From: Aquabacterium sp. OR-4
GTDB lineage: Bacteria; Pseudomonadota; Gammaproteobacteria; Burkholderiales; Burkholderiaceae_C
Assembly (NCBI RefSeq): GCF_025290835.2
Contig: NZ_JAOCQD020000003.1
Location: 783,688 to 847,687, forward strand
Length of the DNA stretch: 64,000 nucleotides
Direction of reading: 5' to 3'
Part shown: one piece after another, positions 1 to 7,960 of the stretch
Layout: the number at the start of each line of letters is the position of its first letter
Numbering within the stretch: position 1 is the first letter of the stretch
Program-made: the position numbers and the translations under genes
The notes under the pieces: generated by a model
Database searches by the model: none
What the model was told of the DNA's origin: nothing
What the model saw: only the letters and a program-made list of their open reading frames with translations

Positions 1-1
1 A

Positions 2-940
2 CCGGCCGAGGCCGAGGCCGTGGTGGAGGCCCCGGCCCGGCCCACGCCGGCACCGGCACCGCTGGCGGCCAGCTACCCCGATCTGCGCGAGCGCACACCG
101 GCGCCGGCGCAGCGCTCGTCCGACCAGATCCGCGCCGAGATCGCCGCGCATGCCGAACGCCTGGCCTCGGCGCGTGCCGCCCGGGCCCAGCGCAACAGCG
201 CCGAGGCCGCGGCCCGCCTGGCGGCCGAGCGCCCGTCCGCGGCGGCGGCGATGGACTTGTCGCTCGACGACCTGCGCGCCGACGACGGCCCGGTGTTCGA
301 CCCGACCCGCAGCACGCCCTGGCAGCGGGTGGCCGAGTCGGTGGCGCGTGCCCGGGCTGGCGAGGCGTCGACCAAGGGGGCCACCGAGGCCCTGCGCGCC
401 GCCGTGGCCTCGGGTGGCGACACCACCACCGTGCCGCGGCCGGCCTCGGTGCGGCCGAGCGATTTCATGGTGCGCACCGCGGTGCCGCGCATGCCGCCCA
501 TCGACCCGGCCGAGCTGCGCGCCCGCCCGCGCCGCATCCTGATCGCCGACGATGCCCGCGTGGTGCGCGTCAAGCTGCAGCGCCTGCTGCAGGCCCAGGG
601 CTGGCAGGTGACCGAGGCCGCCGATGGCGACGCCGCCCTGCAGGCGCTGGAGGCCGAACGCCCTGATCTGGTGATCACCGATGTCGACATGCCCGGCTGC
701 AACGGCTTCATGCTGACCCGTGCGCTGCGCGCCCGGCCGGCCACGGCAGATGTTCCGGTGGTGATGATCACCGCCGCCGACGACCAGCACCGCGACGAGG
801 CCATGCGTGCCGGCGTGACCGTGCTGCTGGGCAAGCCCTATGGCGAGGCCGCGTTGCTGTCGCACCTGTGCCGCCTGATGGGCCTGCCGCCGGTGCCGCC
901 GGTGGCCACCACCCGGCCGGCCGAGCTGGCCACGGCCTGA
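2..940 (+). CDS. Response regulator receiver-domain protein, 5' end outside the window
   Basis: The reading frame is open from the window edge, so the gene probably begins upstream; the first in-window start is a GTG at 20. The first ~170 visible residues are Ala/Pro/Arg-rich, low in complexity and linker-like. The C-terminal ~120 residues form a CheY-like receiver domain: acidic pair in ILIADDARVV, phosphoacceptor Asp in VITDVDMPG (about residue 221 counted from the GTG), Thr in VMITAADD and Lys in LLGKPY. No output domain follows. A receiver at the very C-terminus after a long linker fits a hybrid chemosensory or pilus-type protein (ChpA/PilL-like), but only this tail is visible, so the parent protein cannot be named. 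The next gene is convergent. Confidence 0.8.
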   Translation, partial: PAEAEAVVEAPARPTPAPAPLAASYPDLRERTPAPAQRSSDQIRAEIAAHAERLASARAARAQRNSAEAAARLAAERPSAAAAMDLSLDDLRADDGPVFDPTRSTPWQRVAESVARARAGEASTKGATEALRAAVASGGDTTTVPRPASVRPSDFMVRTAVPRMPPIDPAELRARPRRILIADDARVVRVKLQRLLQAQGWQVTEAADGDAALQALEAERPDLVITDVDMPGCNGFMLTRALRARPATADVPVVMITAADDQHRDEAMRAGVTVLLGKPYGEAALLSHLCRLMGLPPVPPVATTRPAELATA

Positions 941-964
941 GCGGGCCCGGCCAGGCCGCGCCGT

Positions 965-1771
965 TCAGCCCGGCGCCGTCCGGTAGCCCAGGCGCAGCGA
1001 GATCGACGCGGCCGCGTCGCGCAGCTGGCTGGCGATGCTGCCGTCCCAGCGCACATCGATCGCCGCCGATGGCGCAATGATCACCATCGCCAGCACCATG
1101 CTGCCGCGGTGGTCGAACACCGGTGCCGCCAGCGCGCTGACGCCGGCCACCACGCCGCCCTCGGTACGCGACAGGCCTTGCGCACGCACCTCGGCCAGCA
1201 CGCCGCGCTCGAACTGCGGCCACGGCGGCAGGCTGTCGCCGCGACGCTCGGCGTCGTAGAAGGGCCGCACCTGGGCCTCGGGCAGATGGGCGGCAAAGGC
1301 CCGGCCCGACGCCGTGCCACCGATCGAGAACACCGTGCCCTGGCGCATGTTCACATGCACCGCGGCGGGCGATTCGGCCAGCCACACGATGGTGGGCCCG
1401 GCCGTGCCCCACACCGCAATGGCCAGGGTGTGGCCGGTGGCCGCCGCCAGCTCATCCAGCAAGGGCGCGGCCATGCGCACCGGATCAACCTGCTGCAGGC
1501 TCATCAGACCCAGCTGCAGCGCCAGCGGGCCCAGGCCGTAGCGGCCGCTGGCCTTGTCCTGCTCCACCAGGCCGATCTTGCCGAAGCTCACCAGGTAGGG
1601 GTGCGCCTTGGCGGCCGCCATGCCGGCGGCGGCAGCCAGATCCTTCAAGGCCATTGGCCGGCCCTGGTGCGCCAGCGCGCGCAGCAGCTGGCCGCCAACC
1701 TCGATGCTCTGGATGCCACGCTGCTCGTGTTCGGGTTTGGGCTCGGTGGCGCTCACGGCGGTTTGATGCAC
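965..1771 (-). CDS. IclR-family transcriptional regulator
   Basis: 268 residues. The N-terminal ~80 residues form a winged helix (GIQSIEVGGQLLRALAHQG, then LKDLAAAAGM and a recognition-like segment). The C-terminal ~170 residues match the IclR effector-binding domain (GTVFSIGGTASGRAFAAHLP, TEGGVVAGVSALAAPVFDH). IclR proteins are usually dimeric and control catabolic operons in response to small aromatic or organic-acid ligands. This gene diverges from the TPR gene that starts at 1876, so the ~100-bp gap is the likely operator region, although a regulatory link between the two is not obvious. The ATG at 1771 is used because it precedes the first conserved helix with only a short polar leader. 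Confidence 0.88.
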   Translation of the reverse strand: MHQTAVSATEPKPEHEQRGIQSIEVGGQLLRALAHQGRPMALKDLAAAAGMAAAKAHPYLVSFGKIGLVEQDKASGRYGLGPLALQLGLMSLQQVDPVRMAAPLLDELAAATGHTLAIAVWGTAGPTIVWLAESPAAVHVNMRQGTVFSIGGTASGRAFAAHLPEAQVRPFYDAERRGDSLPPWPQFERGVLAEVRAQGLSRTEGGVVAGVSALAAPVFDHRGSMVLAMVIIAPSAAIDVRWDGSIASQLRDAAASISLRLGYRTAPG

Positions 1772-1875
1772 TTAGGGGGTGGACGGTGTCAGCGCGCATT
1801 GTCGTCGGCGCGTTGGGCACATCGCGCGGCTGTCGCGCGGATCAAGGCGGCGGCCGCCGCAGGAGCATCGGGCCC

Positions 1876-2883
1876 ATGGGGATTTTTTGCGCGCCGGCTG
1901 GGCGTTGGGCGGGCTGTGTGGGCGTGCTGGCGGGCCTGCTGGCCGCGCCGGCGCAGGCGCAGTTTTTTCGCGACGCGGCGCTGCAGCGCCTGGCCGACGG
2001 CGACCGCATCGCCGAGCTGGGCCAGGCCGCGCTGGCCCGCGTGGCGGCGCGTGCCGACGACGCCCAGGCCGTGCTGGGCCTGGCCGTGGCCGCCCTGGCC
2101 AGCAACGAAGCCGCCACCCGCGAGAAGGCGCTGCAGCACGCCCAGGCCTGCATCAAGGCCCAGCCCCAGGCCGCCGAGTGCCAGTACGCGCTGGGCTCGG
2201 TGCTGGGGGTGCATGCCATGAGCCAGGGCATGGTCACGATGGCCGCCCAGGCCGGCCAGGTGAAGGAGGCACTGGCCGAGGCCTTCCGCCTGTCGCCGCA
2301 GTGGTACCCGGCGCGCGGCGCGCTGGTCGAGTTCTACCTGCTGGCCCCCGGCATGCTGGGCGGCAGCAACGCCCGCGCGGCCGAGCTGGCGCGCACGGCG
2401 CCGCGGCCCGAGCAGGTGCGGGCGCTCGAGGGCCGCGTGGCGCTGGCCGATGGCCGGCTCGAGCAGGCGGCCAGCCTGCTGCTGGAGATTCCGGCCGGCG
2501 GCGACAGCGCGGTGGCCGACGACATGCGCCAGTGGGCCGGCCTGGTGGGCTACCAGTGGCTGCAGAAGGACCAGCCGGCCAAGGCCCGGCCGGTGTTCGA
2601 GCGCCTGCTGCGCGACCAGCCCGACTGGGCCACCGGCGGCTACGGCCTGGGCCGCGTGCTGGCCTTGCAGGGTCAGCATGCCGAGGCGGTGCGGGTGTAC
2701 GAGCAGGTGCGCATGCTGCGCGGCGCCGCACAGCTGCCCATCGACTACCGCCTGGGGCAGTCGTACGAATCGCTGGGCCAGGCCGAGCCGGCCCGCGCCG
2801 CCTATGGCCGCTACATCAAGCGCGGCGTGGGCCAGCCCAAGCAGCTGGACGACGCGCGCAAGCGGCTGGCGCTGCTGGGCTGA
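1876..2883 (+). CDS. Secreted tetratricopeptide-repeat protein
   Basis: 335 residues. Start chosen at the ATG at 1876: an AGGAG lies about 10 bases upstream and the sequence then reads as a signal peptide (basic stretch, GVLAGLLAAPAQAQ, cleavage probably after AQA). The frame is open further upstream, but that part is Arg-rich and overlaps the IclR gene. The mature protein is Ala/Leu/Gln-rich and helical, with degenerate TPR-like units such as AEAVRVYEQVRMLRG and the final ESLGQAEPARAAYGRYIKRG. It is probably a periplasmic protein-protein interaction scaffold. No catalytic motif is visible and the partner is unknown. Confidence 0.8.
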   Translation: MGIFCAPAGRWAGCVGVLAGLLAAPAQAQFFRDAALQRLADGDRIAELGQAALARVAARADDAQAVLGLAVAALASNEAATREKALQHAQACIKAQPQAAECQYALGSVLGVHAMSQGMVTMAAQAGQVKEALAEAFRLSPQWYPARGALVEFYLLAPGMLGGSNARAAELARTAPRPEQVRALEGRVALADGRLEQAASLLLEIPAGGDSAVADDMRQWAGLVGYQWLQKDQPAKARPVFERLLRDQPDWATGGYGLGRVLALQGQHAEAVRVYEQVRMLRGAAQLPIDYRLGQSYESLGQAEPARAAYGRYIKRGVGQPKQLDDARKRLALLG

Positions 2884-2963
2884 GCAGGCACAGCGGGCCG
2901 GGCTGAACAGCCCGGCCGGTGGCGGCAGAATCGGGCGCTTCAGCCACCCGACCGATGCCGCCC

Positions 2964-3386
2964 ATGTCTGCCACTGCGCTGTTCCACCTGGCCTTTCCTG
3001 TGCATGACATCGCCGAGGCGCGCCGCTTCTACGGCGGCCTGCTCGGCTGCCCCGAGGGCCGCAGCAGCGAGGCCTGGGTGGATTTCGACTTCTACGGCCA
3101 CCAGGTGGTGGCCCACCTGAGCCCGGCCGAATGTGGCCACCGCGCCACCAGCCAGGTTGACGGCGACGACGTGCCGGTGCGGCACTTCGGCGCCATCTTG
3201 CCGATGGCCGACTGGGAGGCGCTGGCCGCCCGGCTGCAGGGCGCCGGCACACGTTTCATCGTGGCGCCGCATGTGCGCTTCAAGGGCCAGGTGGGCGAGC
3301 AGGCCACGATGTTCTTTCTTGATCCCAGCGGCAATGCGCTCGAGTTCAAGAGCTTTGCCGACATGAGCCAGGTGTTCGCCAAGTGA
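2964..3386 (+). CDS. VOC-superfamily (glyoxalase/dioxygenase-like) protein
   Basis: About 140 residues from the ATG at 2964; ATG 2955 is an equally possible start and neither has a strong ribosome-binding site. It has the beta-alpha-beta-beta-beta pattern of the vicinal oxygen chelate fold: FHLAFPVHDIAEARRFYGG at the start, FYGHQVVAHL in the first half, and FFLDPSGNALEFKSF near the end. His in FHLAFPV, His in GHQVV and Glu in ALEFK are plausible metal ligands. The substrate cannot be told from sequence. Its last four bases overlap the GTG start of the ketopantoate-reductase-like gene, so the two are probably cotranscribed. Confidence 0.85.
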   Translation: MSATALFHLAFPVHDIAEARRFYGGLLGCPEGRSSEAWVDFDFYGHQVVAHLSPAECGHRATSQVDGDDVPVRHFGAILPMADWEALAARLQGAGTRFIVAPHVRFKGQVGEQATMFFLDPSGNALEFKSFADMSQVFAK

Positions 3387-4396
3387 GCGCGGCCTGGCCG
3401 GCAGGCGGCGCGCCGGTGCGCGTGGCCGTGGTGGGCGTGGGTGCCATCGGCGGCTTTGTCGGCGCCCGGCTGGGGCTGCTGCCCGAGGTTCGCGTCAGTG
3501 CGCTGGCCCGCGGCGCCACCTTGCAGGCGCTGCAAAGCCACGGCCTGCGGCTGCGCATGGGGGGCGAGATGCTCAGCGCACCGGTGCTGGCCAGCGCGCA
3601 TGCGGCCGATCTGGGGCCGCAGGATCTGGTGCTGATCGCCGTCAAGGGCCCGGCCCTGGCCGCAGTGGCACGCGACATCGCACCGCTGCTGGCCCCGCAC
3701 ACGCTGGTGGTGCCGGCCATGAACGGCGTGCCCTGGTGGTTCAGCCAGGCCTTGCCGGTGCTGGGCGGCCAGCCGCTGGCGGCGGTGGACCCGCAGGGCC
3801 GCATTGCCGAGGCGATTCCGTTCGCGCAGGTGCTGGGCTGCGTGGTGCACGCCAGCTGCCTGACCGAGGCCCCGGGCCTGGCGGCGCATGTGATGGGCCG
3901 CGGCCTGATCGTCGGCGAGCCGCTGGGTGGCGCCTCGGCCCGCGCCGAGGCCGTGGTGGCGCTGCTGCAGCGGGCGGGTTTCGAGGCCACGCTGGCCGCC
4001 GATGTGCGCCTGGATGCCTGGTACAAGCTGTGGGGCAACATGACCATGAACCCGATCACCGCGATCACCGGGGCCACGGTCGACCGGGTGCTTGACGACC
4101 CGCTGACCCGCCAGCTGTGCAGCCAGGCGATGGCCGAGGCCCAGGCCGTGGGCGCGGCCATCGGCTGCGGCATCGGGCAGACGCCCGAAGACCGGCACCA
4201 GATCACCCGCAAGCTCGGCGCGTTCAAGACCTCGATGCTGCAGGACGTGGAGGCCGGCCGCGCCCTCGAGCTGGACGCGCTGGTAGGCGCGGTGCACGAG
4301 ATCGCCCAGCGCGTGGGCGTGGACACGCCCTTCATCGGCGCGCTGCTGGGCCTGGCCCGCCTGCGCGGCCAGGTGCTGGGGCTGTACCCGGCCTGA
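3383..4396 (+). CDS. Ketopantoate reductase-family (PanE/ApbA) dehydrogenase
   Basis: 337 residues from a GTG start that overlaps the preceding stop as GTGA. The N-terminal Rossmann fold has the NADP-binding motif VAVVGVGAIGGFVGARLG, followed by LIAVKGPAL and PAMNGVPWW (equivalents of the VKAxQ and N-G segments of PanE). The C-terminal helical domain contains WYKLWGNMTMNPITAITGAT, carrying the conserved Lys and Asn region, and TSMLQDVEAGRALELDAL, the family hallmark. The family reduces 2-dehydropantoate to pantoate, but catabolic gene clusters often hold paralogues of unknown 2-oxoacid specificity. The VOC partner and the lack of pan genes nearby favour a paralogue, so no symbol is given. Confidence 0.88.
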   Translation: MSAAWPAGGAPVRVAVVGVGAIGGFVGARLGLLPEVRVSALARGATLQALQSHGLRLRMGGEMLSAPVLASAHAADLGPQDLVLIAVKGPALAAVARDIAPLLAPHTLVVPAMNGVPWWFSQALPVLGGQPLAAVDPQGRIAEAIPFAQVLGCVVHASCLTEAPGLAAHVMGRGLIVGEPLGGASARAEAVVALLQRAGFEATLAADVRLDAWYKLWGNMTMNPITAITGATVDRVLDDPLTRQLCSQAMAEAQAVGAAIGCGIGQTPEDRHQITRKLGAFKTSMLQDVEAGRALELDALVGAVHEIAQRVGVDTPFIGALLGLARLRGQVLGLYPA

Positions 4397-4439
4397 GCGT
4401 TGGTGGCGGGCCTTGCCGCTGCGGCGCGGGGGCGCCCGT

Positions 4440-5147
4440 TCAGGCCGGGCGTGCGGGGATGTGGAGGCCGCGTTGCACGGCCGGCCGCGCCAGGAAGGCG
4501 GCCACCACGCGCTGCACTTGGGCAAAGTCGGCATAGCCCACCAGATCGGCGGCAGCGTAGAAGCCGACCAGGTTGTTCACCCAGGGCCAGATGGCGATGT
4601 CGGCCATGCTGTAGTCGGCGCCCATGATCCAGTCGCGGCCGTTCAGGCGCTGGTCGAGCACGCCAAGCAGGCGGTGCGATTCGGCCACGTAGCGGTCGCG
4701 CGGGCGCTTGTCGTCGAAGTCTTTGCCGGCAAACTTGTGAAAGAAGCCGAGCTGGCCAAACATCGGCCCCACACCGCCCATCTGGAACATCAGCCACTGG
4801 ATGGCTTCATAACGCACCGCCGGCGCGGCCGGCATCAGGCGACCGGTCTTGTCGGCCAGGTACAGCAGGATCGCGCCCGATTCAAACAAGGCCAGCGGCT
4901 GGCCGCCCGGACCGTCGGGGTCGAGGATGGCCGGGATCTTGTTGTTCGGGTTGAGCGACAGGAACTCGGGGCTCAGCTGCTCGTTGCGGTCAAAGCGCAC
5001 CAGGTGCGGCTCGTAGGGCAGGCCCAGTTCTTCCAGCGCAATGCTCACCTTCACGCCATTGGGCGTGGGCAGGGAGTACAGCTGCAGCCGGTCGGGTTGG
5101 GTGGCGGGCCACTTGTGGGTGATGGCAAAGGTGGACAGGTCGGCCAT
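4440..5147 (-). CDS. Glutathione S-transferase (YfcG/YghU-like)
   Basis: 235 residues. The N-terminal thioredoxin-like domain includes YSLPTPNGVKVSIALEELGLPYE, NPNNKIPAILDPDG (cis-Pro region) and LFESGAILLYLADKTG (Glu-Ser that binds the gamma-glutamyl group of glutathione). The all-helical C-terminal domain has WLMFQMGGVGPMFGQLG and DYSMADIAIWPWV, the N-capping box of GST folds. The TPNG sequence in place of a Cys or Tyr active site is typical of the Nu-class YfcG/YghU group, which has disulfide-bond reductase activity. It stands alone, convergent with the reductase gene, and upstream of it lies the MFS gene. Confidence 0.92.
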   Translation of the reverse strand: MADLSTFAITHKWPATQPDRLQLYSLPTPNGVKVSIALEELGLPYEPHLVRFDRNEQLSPEFLSLNPNNKIPAILDPDGPGGQPLALFESGAILLYLADKTGRLMPAAPAVRYEAIQWLMFQMGGVGPMFGQLGFFHKFAGKDFDDKRPRDRYVAESHRLLGVLDQRLNGRDWIMGADYSMADIAIWPWVNNLVGFYAAADLVGYADFAQVQRVVAAFLARPAVQRGLHIPARPA

Positions 5148-5225
5148 GGCGGTTGGGAGGGGATGAGTGGGCGGGTTGCGATGCCATTGTGGCCAGCGCC
5201 GGGCTTGGCCCTGCGCAGGGCAAGG

Positions 5226-6509
5226 TCAGGCGGGCTGTGCTGTTGCTGCGGCGGCAGGCGCCGGGGGGTGTTCGCGGATCGGCAGGTGCAGCAGGGCGGC
5301 GGCCACCGCCAGTGCCGCGTCGGCCCACCACATCCATTGGTAGCTGCCGCTCAGCTCGAAGGCCTTGCCACCCAGCCAGGCGCCGAGAAAGCCGCCGATC
5401 TGGTGCGTCACCATCACCAAGCCAAACAGCGTGCCCATGTGGGCCGGCCCGAAAAAGCGTGCCACCAGCCCGGCCGTGGGTGGCACGGTGCTCAGGAAGG
5501 TGAGGCCCATCACCGCGGCAAACACCAGCATCACGGTCTGGGTCTTGGGCGCCAGCACAAACAGCAGCACGGCCAGTGCGCGCGTGGCGTAGATCAGCGA
5601 CAGCAGGCGCTTCATGGGCCAGCGGCCCTGGCGGTAGCCGATGGCCCAGCCGATGCCCAGGCTGCCGACGATGTTGAACAGACCGAGCACTGCCAGCGCC
5701 CAGGCGCCCACCTCGGGCGGCAACTGGCACGCGGCCACCACGCCGGGCAGGTGCGTGGCCAGAAAGGCCACATGGAAGCCGCAGACGAAGAAGCCCGCGG
5801 CCAGCAGGCGGTAGCTGGGGTCGGCCAGGGCCTGGGCCACGGCCTGGCGCGTGCTCTGGCGCGGGGCGGCGCCGGAGCTGGCCTGCTGAACGCCCTGGCC
5901 ACGCAGCACCCAGGCGGCCGGCAGGGCCAGCAGACTCAGCACGGCCAGGGTGTGCACGGCGGCCATCCAGCCGGCCGCCGCGGTGACGGCCTGGGCCAGG
6001 GGCGCAAACACGAACTGGCCGAAGGAGCCGCCGGCGTTGACCACACCGGTGGCGAAGCCGCGGCGCTCGGCCGGCACCAGGCGCGTGGTGGCCGACATCA
6101 GCACCGAGGGGCCGGCCATGCCGGCGCCGCCGGCCGCCAGCACGCCAATGGCCAGGATCAGCCCGGGCGTGCTGTGCATGTGCGGGATCAGCGCCGTGCC
6201 GGCGGCCACCAGCAGCACGCCGCACACCAGCACCCGGCCCGGGCCGACGCGATCGGCCACCATGCCGGCCACCGGCTGGGTGAGGCCCCAGCACAGCTGG
6301 CCAAAGGCGAAGGCCAGGCTGATGCTGGCCAGGCCCAGGCCGGTGTGGCTGTTGATGGCGCCGAGAAACAGGCCCATCGACTGGCGTGCCCCCATGGTCA
6401 GCGCAAAGGTGCCGGCGGCGGCCAGCAGCACCCAGGCCAGGGCGGGCAGCGGCCTGGCGACTGCGGCGTCGGGTGCGGCGGCGGGTGTGCGCGGTGCTGC
6501 CTCAGACAT
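5226..6509 (-). CDS. MFS transporter, probably for organic anions or drugs
   Basis: 427 residues with about twelve hydrophobic segments. Between segments 2 and 3 is GMVADRVGPGRVLVCGV, the MFS motif A (GxxxDRxGR-like). The second half repeats the fold (NIVGSLGIGWAIGYRQGRWPM...). The first helix (LLAAAGTFALTMGARQSMGLF) resembles YbfB/OFA-type organic-anion transporters. The start overlaps the stop of the upstream MarR gene by 8 bases, so both are read from one transcript and the MarR protein is probably its regulator. The direction (uptake or efflux) and substrate are not visible. Confidence 0.9.
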   Translation of the reverse strand: MSEAAPRTPAAAPDAAVARPLPALAWVLLAAAGTFALTMGARQSMGLFLGAINSHTGLGLASISLAFAFGQLCWGLTQPVAGMVADRVGPGRVLVCGVLLVAAGTALIPHMHSTPGLILAIGVLAAGGAGMAGPSVLMSATTRLVPAERRGFATGVVNAGGSFGQFVFAPLAQAVTAAAGWMAAVHTLAVLSLLALPAAWVLRGQGVQQASSGAAPRQSTRQAVAQALADPSYRLLAAGFFVCGFHVAFLATHLPGVVAACQLPPEVGAWALAVLGLFNIVGSLGIGWAIGYRQGRWPMKRLLSLIYATRALAVLLFVLAPKTQTVMLVFAAVMGLTFLSTVPPTAGLVARFFGPAHMGTLFGLVMVTHQIGGFLGAWLGGKAFELSGSYQWMWWADAALAVAAALLHLPIREHPPAPAAAATAQPA

Positions 6510-7167
6510 CGAGTTCTCCTGGGTTGCGGGCTGGCCGCGGCGCAGCGCTTGGGCTTGGGCTTAGGCTTGGGCTTGGGCTTGGGCTTGGGCTTGGGCTTGG
6601 GCTTGGGCTTGGGCTTGACGACGCGGCGGCCGGCGCGCCGCGCGATGGCTTGCGTCCAGGGGCTGCGCTCGACGCGGTGCGGGCCAGCGCTTCGTCTTGC
6701 GCCGGGTCGGGGCCCATCAGGCGCATGCAGTCTTCCAGCAGCGCATGCAGCTGGGCCACGCGTTCGGCGCCGATGCGCTCGTTGAATCCCAGCTGGGCGG
6801 CCTTCCAGGCGCGTTTGGCCTCGTTGCGCTTGGCCAGGCCCTCGGCCGTGAGCGAAAGCAGGCGCGAGCGGGCGTCGGCGCCGGGGCCCATCAGCACCCA
6901 GCCTTGGGCGATCAAGGGCTGCAGATTGCGGGTGAGGGTGGACGGCTCGAGGCCCATGTGCTGGGCCAGCACTGCCGGCTGCACCGGCGCCAGCGCAGCG
7001 ATGTGGCTCAGCAGCGAGTACTGCGAGGTCTTGAGTCCGGTGCGGGGCAGCAGGTGGTTGTCGTAGAAGCGGCTGACCACGCGGTCGGCCTGGCGCAGGC
7101 GGAAGTTGCTGCAGCCTTGCGGGGTGGCGGGGTCGGCTGCGCCGGGCGGTTTGCGCTGCTGGGGCAT
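6502..7167 (-). CDS. MarR-family regulator with Ser-Pro repeat tail
   Basis: 221 residues from the ATG at 7167. The winged-helix core (residues ~20-150) includes LKTSQYSLLSHIAAL, VLAQHMGLEPSTLTRNLQPL (recognition helix) and DARSRLLSLTAEG (wing). This matches MarR proteins that repress divergent or downstream transport genes. After residue ~175 the protein runs into a Ser-Pro dipeptide array (11 hexanucleotide copies, 6547-6612), which is not part of the family core. An upstream in-frame ATG near 7216 would add 17 residues that lack homology. The gene diverges from the thioesterase gene, and two TGTATCT boxes lie between them. Confidence 0.88.
   Translation of the reverse strand: MPQQRKPPGAADPATPQGCSNFRLRQADRVVSRFYDNHLLPRTGLKTSQYSLLSHIAALAPVQPAVLAQHMGLEPSTLTRNLQPLIAQGWVLMGPGADARSRLLSLTAEGLAKRNEAKRAWKAAQLGFNERIGAERVAQLHALLEDCMRLMGPDPAQDEALARTASSAAPGRKPSRGAPAAASSSPSPSPSPSPSPSPSPSLSPSPSAAPRPARNPGELDV
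6547..6618. repeat. Hexanucleotide tandem array GCTTGG inside the MarR gene
   Basis: Eleven head-to-tail GCTTGG units (6547-6612, one variant GCTTAG) followed by a partial unit. On the coding strand they encode Ser-Pro dipeptides. Because the unit is 6 bp, copy-number changes would lengthen or shorten the tail without a frameshift. Confidence 0.95.
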
Positions 7168-7224
7168 GGCGGGTTCCTGGGCAATGCCGTTCCGGCGGGC
7201 AAAGCCCGGCATGCGGCGTGGCTT

Positions 7225-7260
7225 ATCAGTGTATCTACAATGAATGTATCTGCAACTGAT
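7225..7260. promoter_or_regulatory. Candidate MarR operator between the MarR and thioesterase genes
   Basis: An outer inverted repeat ATCAGT (7225-7230) / ACTGAT (7255-7260) encloses two imperfect palindromes: TGTATCTACA (7230-7239) and TGTATCTGCA (7245-7254), 15 bp apart. The tract is AT-rich against its surroundings and lies just before the ATG at 7272. The position suits a MarR dimer controlling both directions. Binding is inferred, not shown. Confidence 0.5.
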
Positions 7261-7271
7261 CAGGTGATGCC

Positions 7272-7838
7272 ATGAACCGTTCGAAAGACCTGCCGCCCGA
7301 AACGCTGGAAACCCTGGCCCGCTGGGAGGCCGACGAGGCCCGCGTGCGGGGCCTGCTGGCCGAACCCGGCGTGGCGCGCCGCGAGCAGCTGGCCGGCATG
7401 ACCGGCATGGACATGTTCGAGGCCATCGGCAGCGGCTGCCTGCCCTCGGTGCCGATCGGTGCGGCGATGGACTTCTGGCCGGTGGCCTACGAACGCGGCC
7501 AGTTCGTCTTTCAGGGGCGGCCGAGTGCACGCTTTTTGAACCCGCTGGGCACGATCCACGGCGGCTGGATCGCCACGCTGCTGGACTCGGCCGTGGCCTG
7601 TGCCGTGCACACCCTGCTGCCCGCCGACACCAGCTACACCACAGCCGAACTGAAGGTGAGCTACGTGCGTGCGCTGACGCTGGACGTGCCGCTGGTGCGC
7701 GCCGAGGGCAAGGTGATCAACAGCGGCCGCACCCTGGGCTTTGCCGAGGGCCGCCTGGTCGGGCCCGATGGCCGGCTGTATGCCCATGCCACCACCACCT
7801 GCGTGGTGCTGGGCGGTGGGCGCGCCAACGGCACCTGA
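7272..7838 (+). CDS. PaaI-family hotdog-fold thioesterase
   Basis: 188 residues. The C-terminal ~130 residues form a hotdog domain: RFLNPLGTIHGGWIATLLDSAVACAV carries the HGG(W/x) motif with the conserved Asp in LLDSA, and SYTTAELKVSYVRAL follows as the central strand. Family members hydrolyse acyl-CoA thioesters such as phenylacetyl-CoA or medium-chain acyl-CoAs. The N-terminal ~55 residues are helical and acidic, an extension seen in some PaaI-like proteins. It is divergent from the MarR-MFS operon across a palindromic region, so all three may respond to the same acid. The ATG at 7272 has AGG about 7 bases upstream. Confidence 0.9.
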   Translation: MNRSKDLPPETLETLARWEADEARVRGLLAEPGVARREQLAGMTGMDMFEAIGSGCLPSVPIGAAMDFWPVAYERGQFVFQGRPSARFLNPLGTIHGGWIATLLDSAVACAVHTLLPADTSYTTAELKVSYVRALTLDVPLVRAEGKVINSGRTLGFAEGRLVGPDGRLYAHATTTCVVLGGGRANGT

Positions 7839-7851
7839 CAGTGGCCATGGG

Positions 7852-7886
7852 CCAGGGCCTATCGGTTCGGGCCCTGGTGCGAACCG
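7852..7886. terminator. Hairpin after the thioesterase gene, possible terminator
   Basis: CCAGGGCC (7852-7859) pairs with GGCCCTGG (7870-7877). An alternative overlapping stem CGGTTCG (7863-7869) / CGAACCG (7880-7886) excludes the first. It lies between convergent genes but has no T-tract, so intrinsic termination is uncertain. Confidence 0.3.
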
Positions 7887-7960
7887 GTGTGCCGGCCCGG
7901 TGGAAGGCGCCCCAAGTTGGATCGCACGCCGGGGAGGCATGCGCCGGTCATACGGATGCG

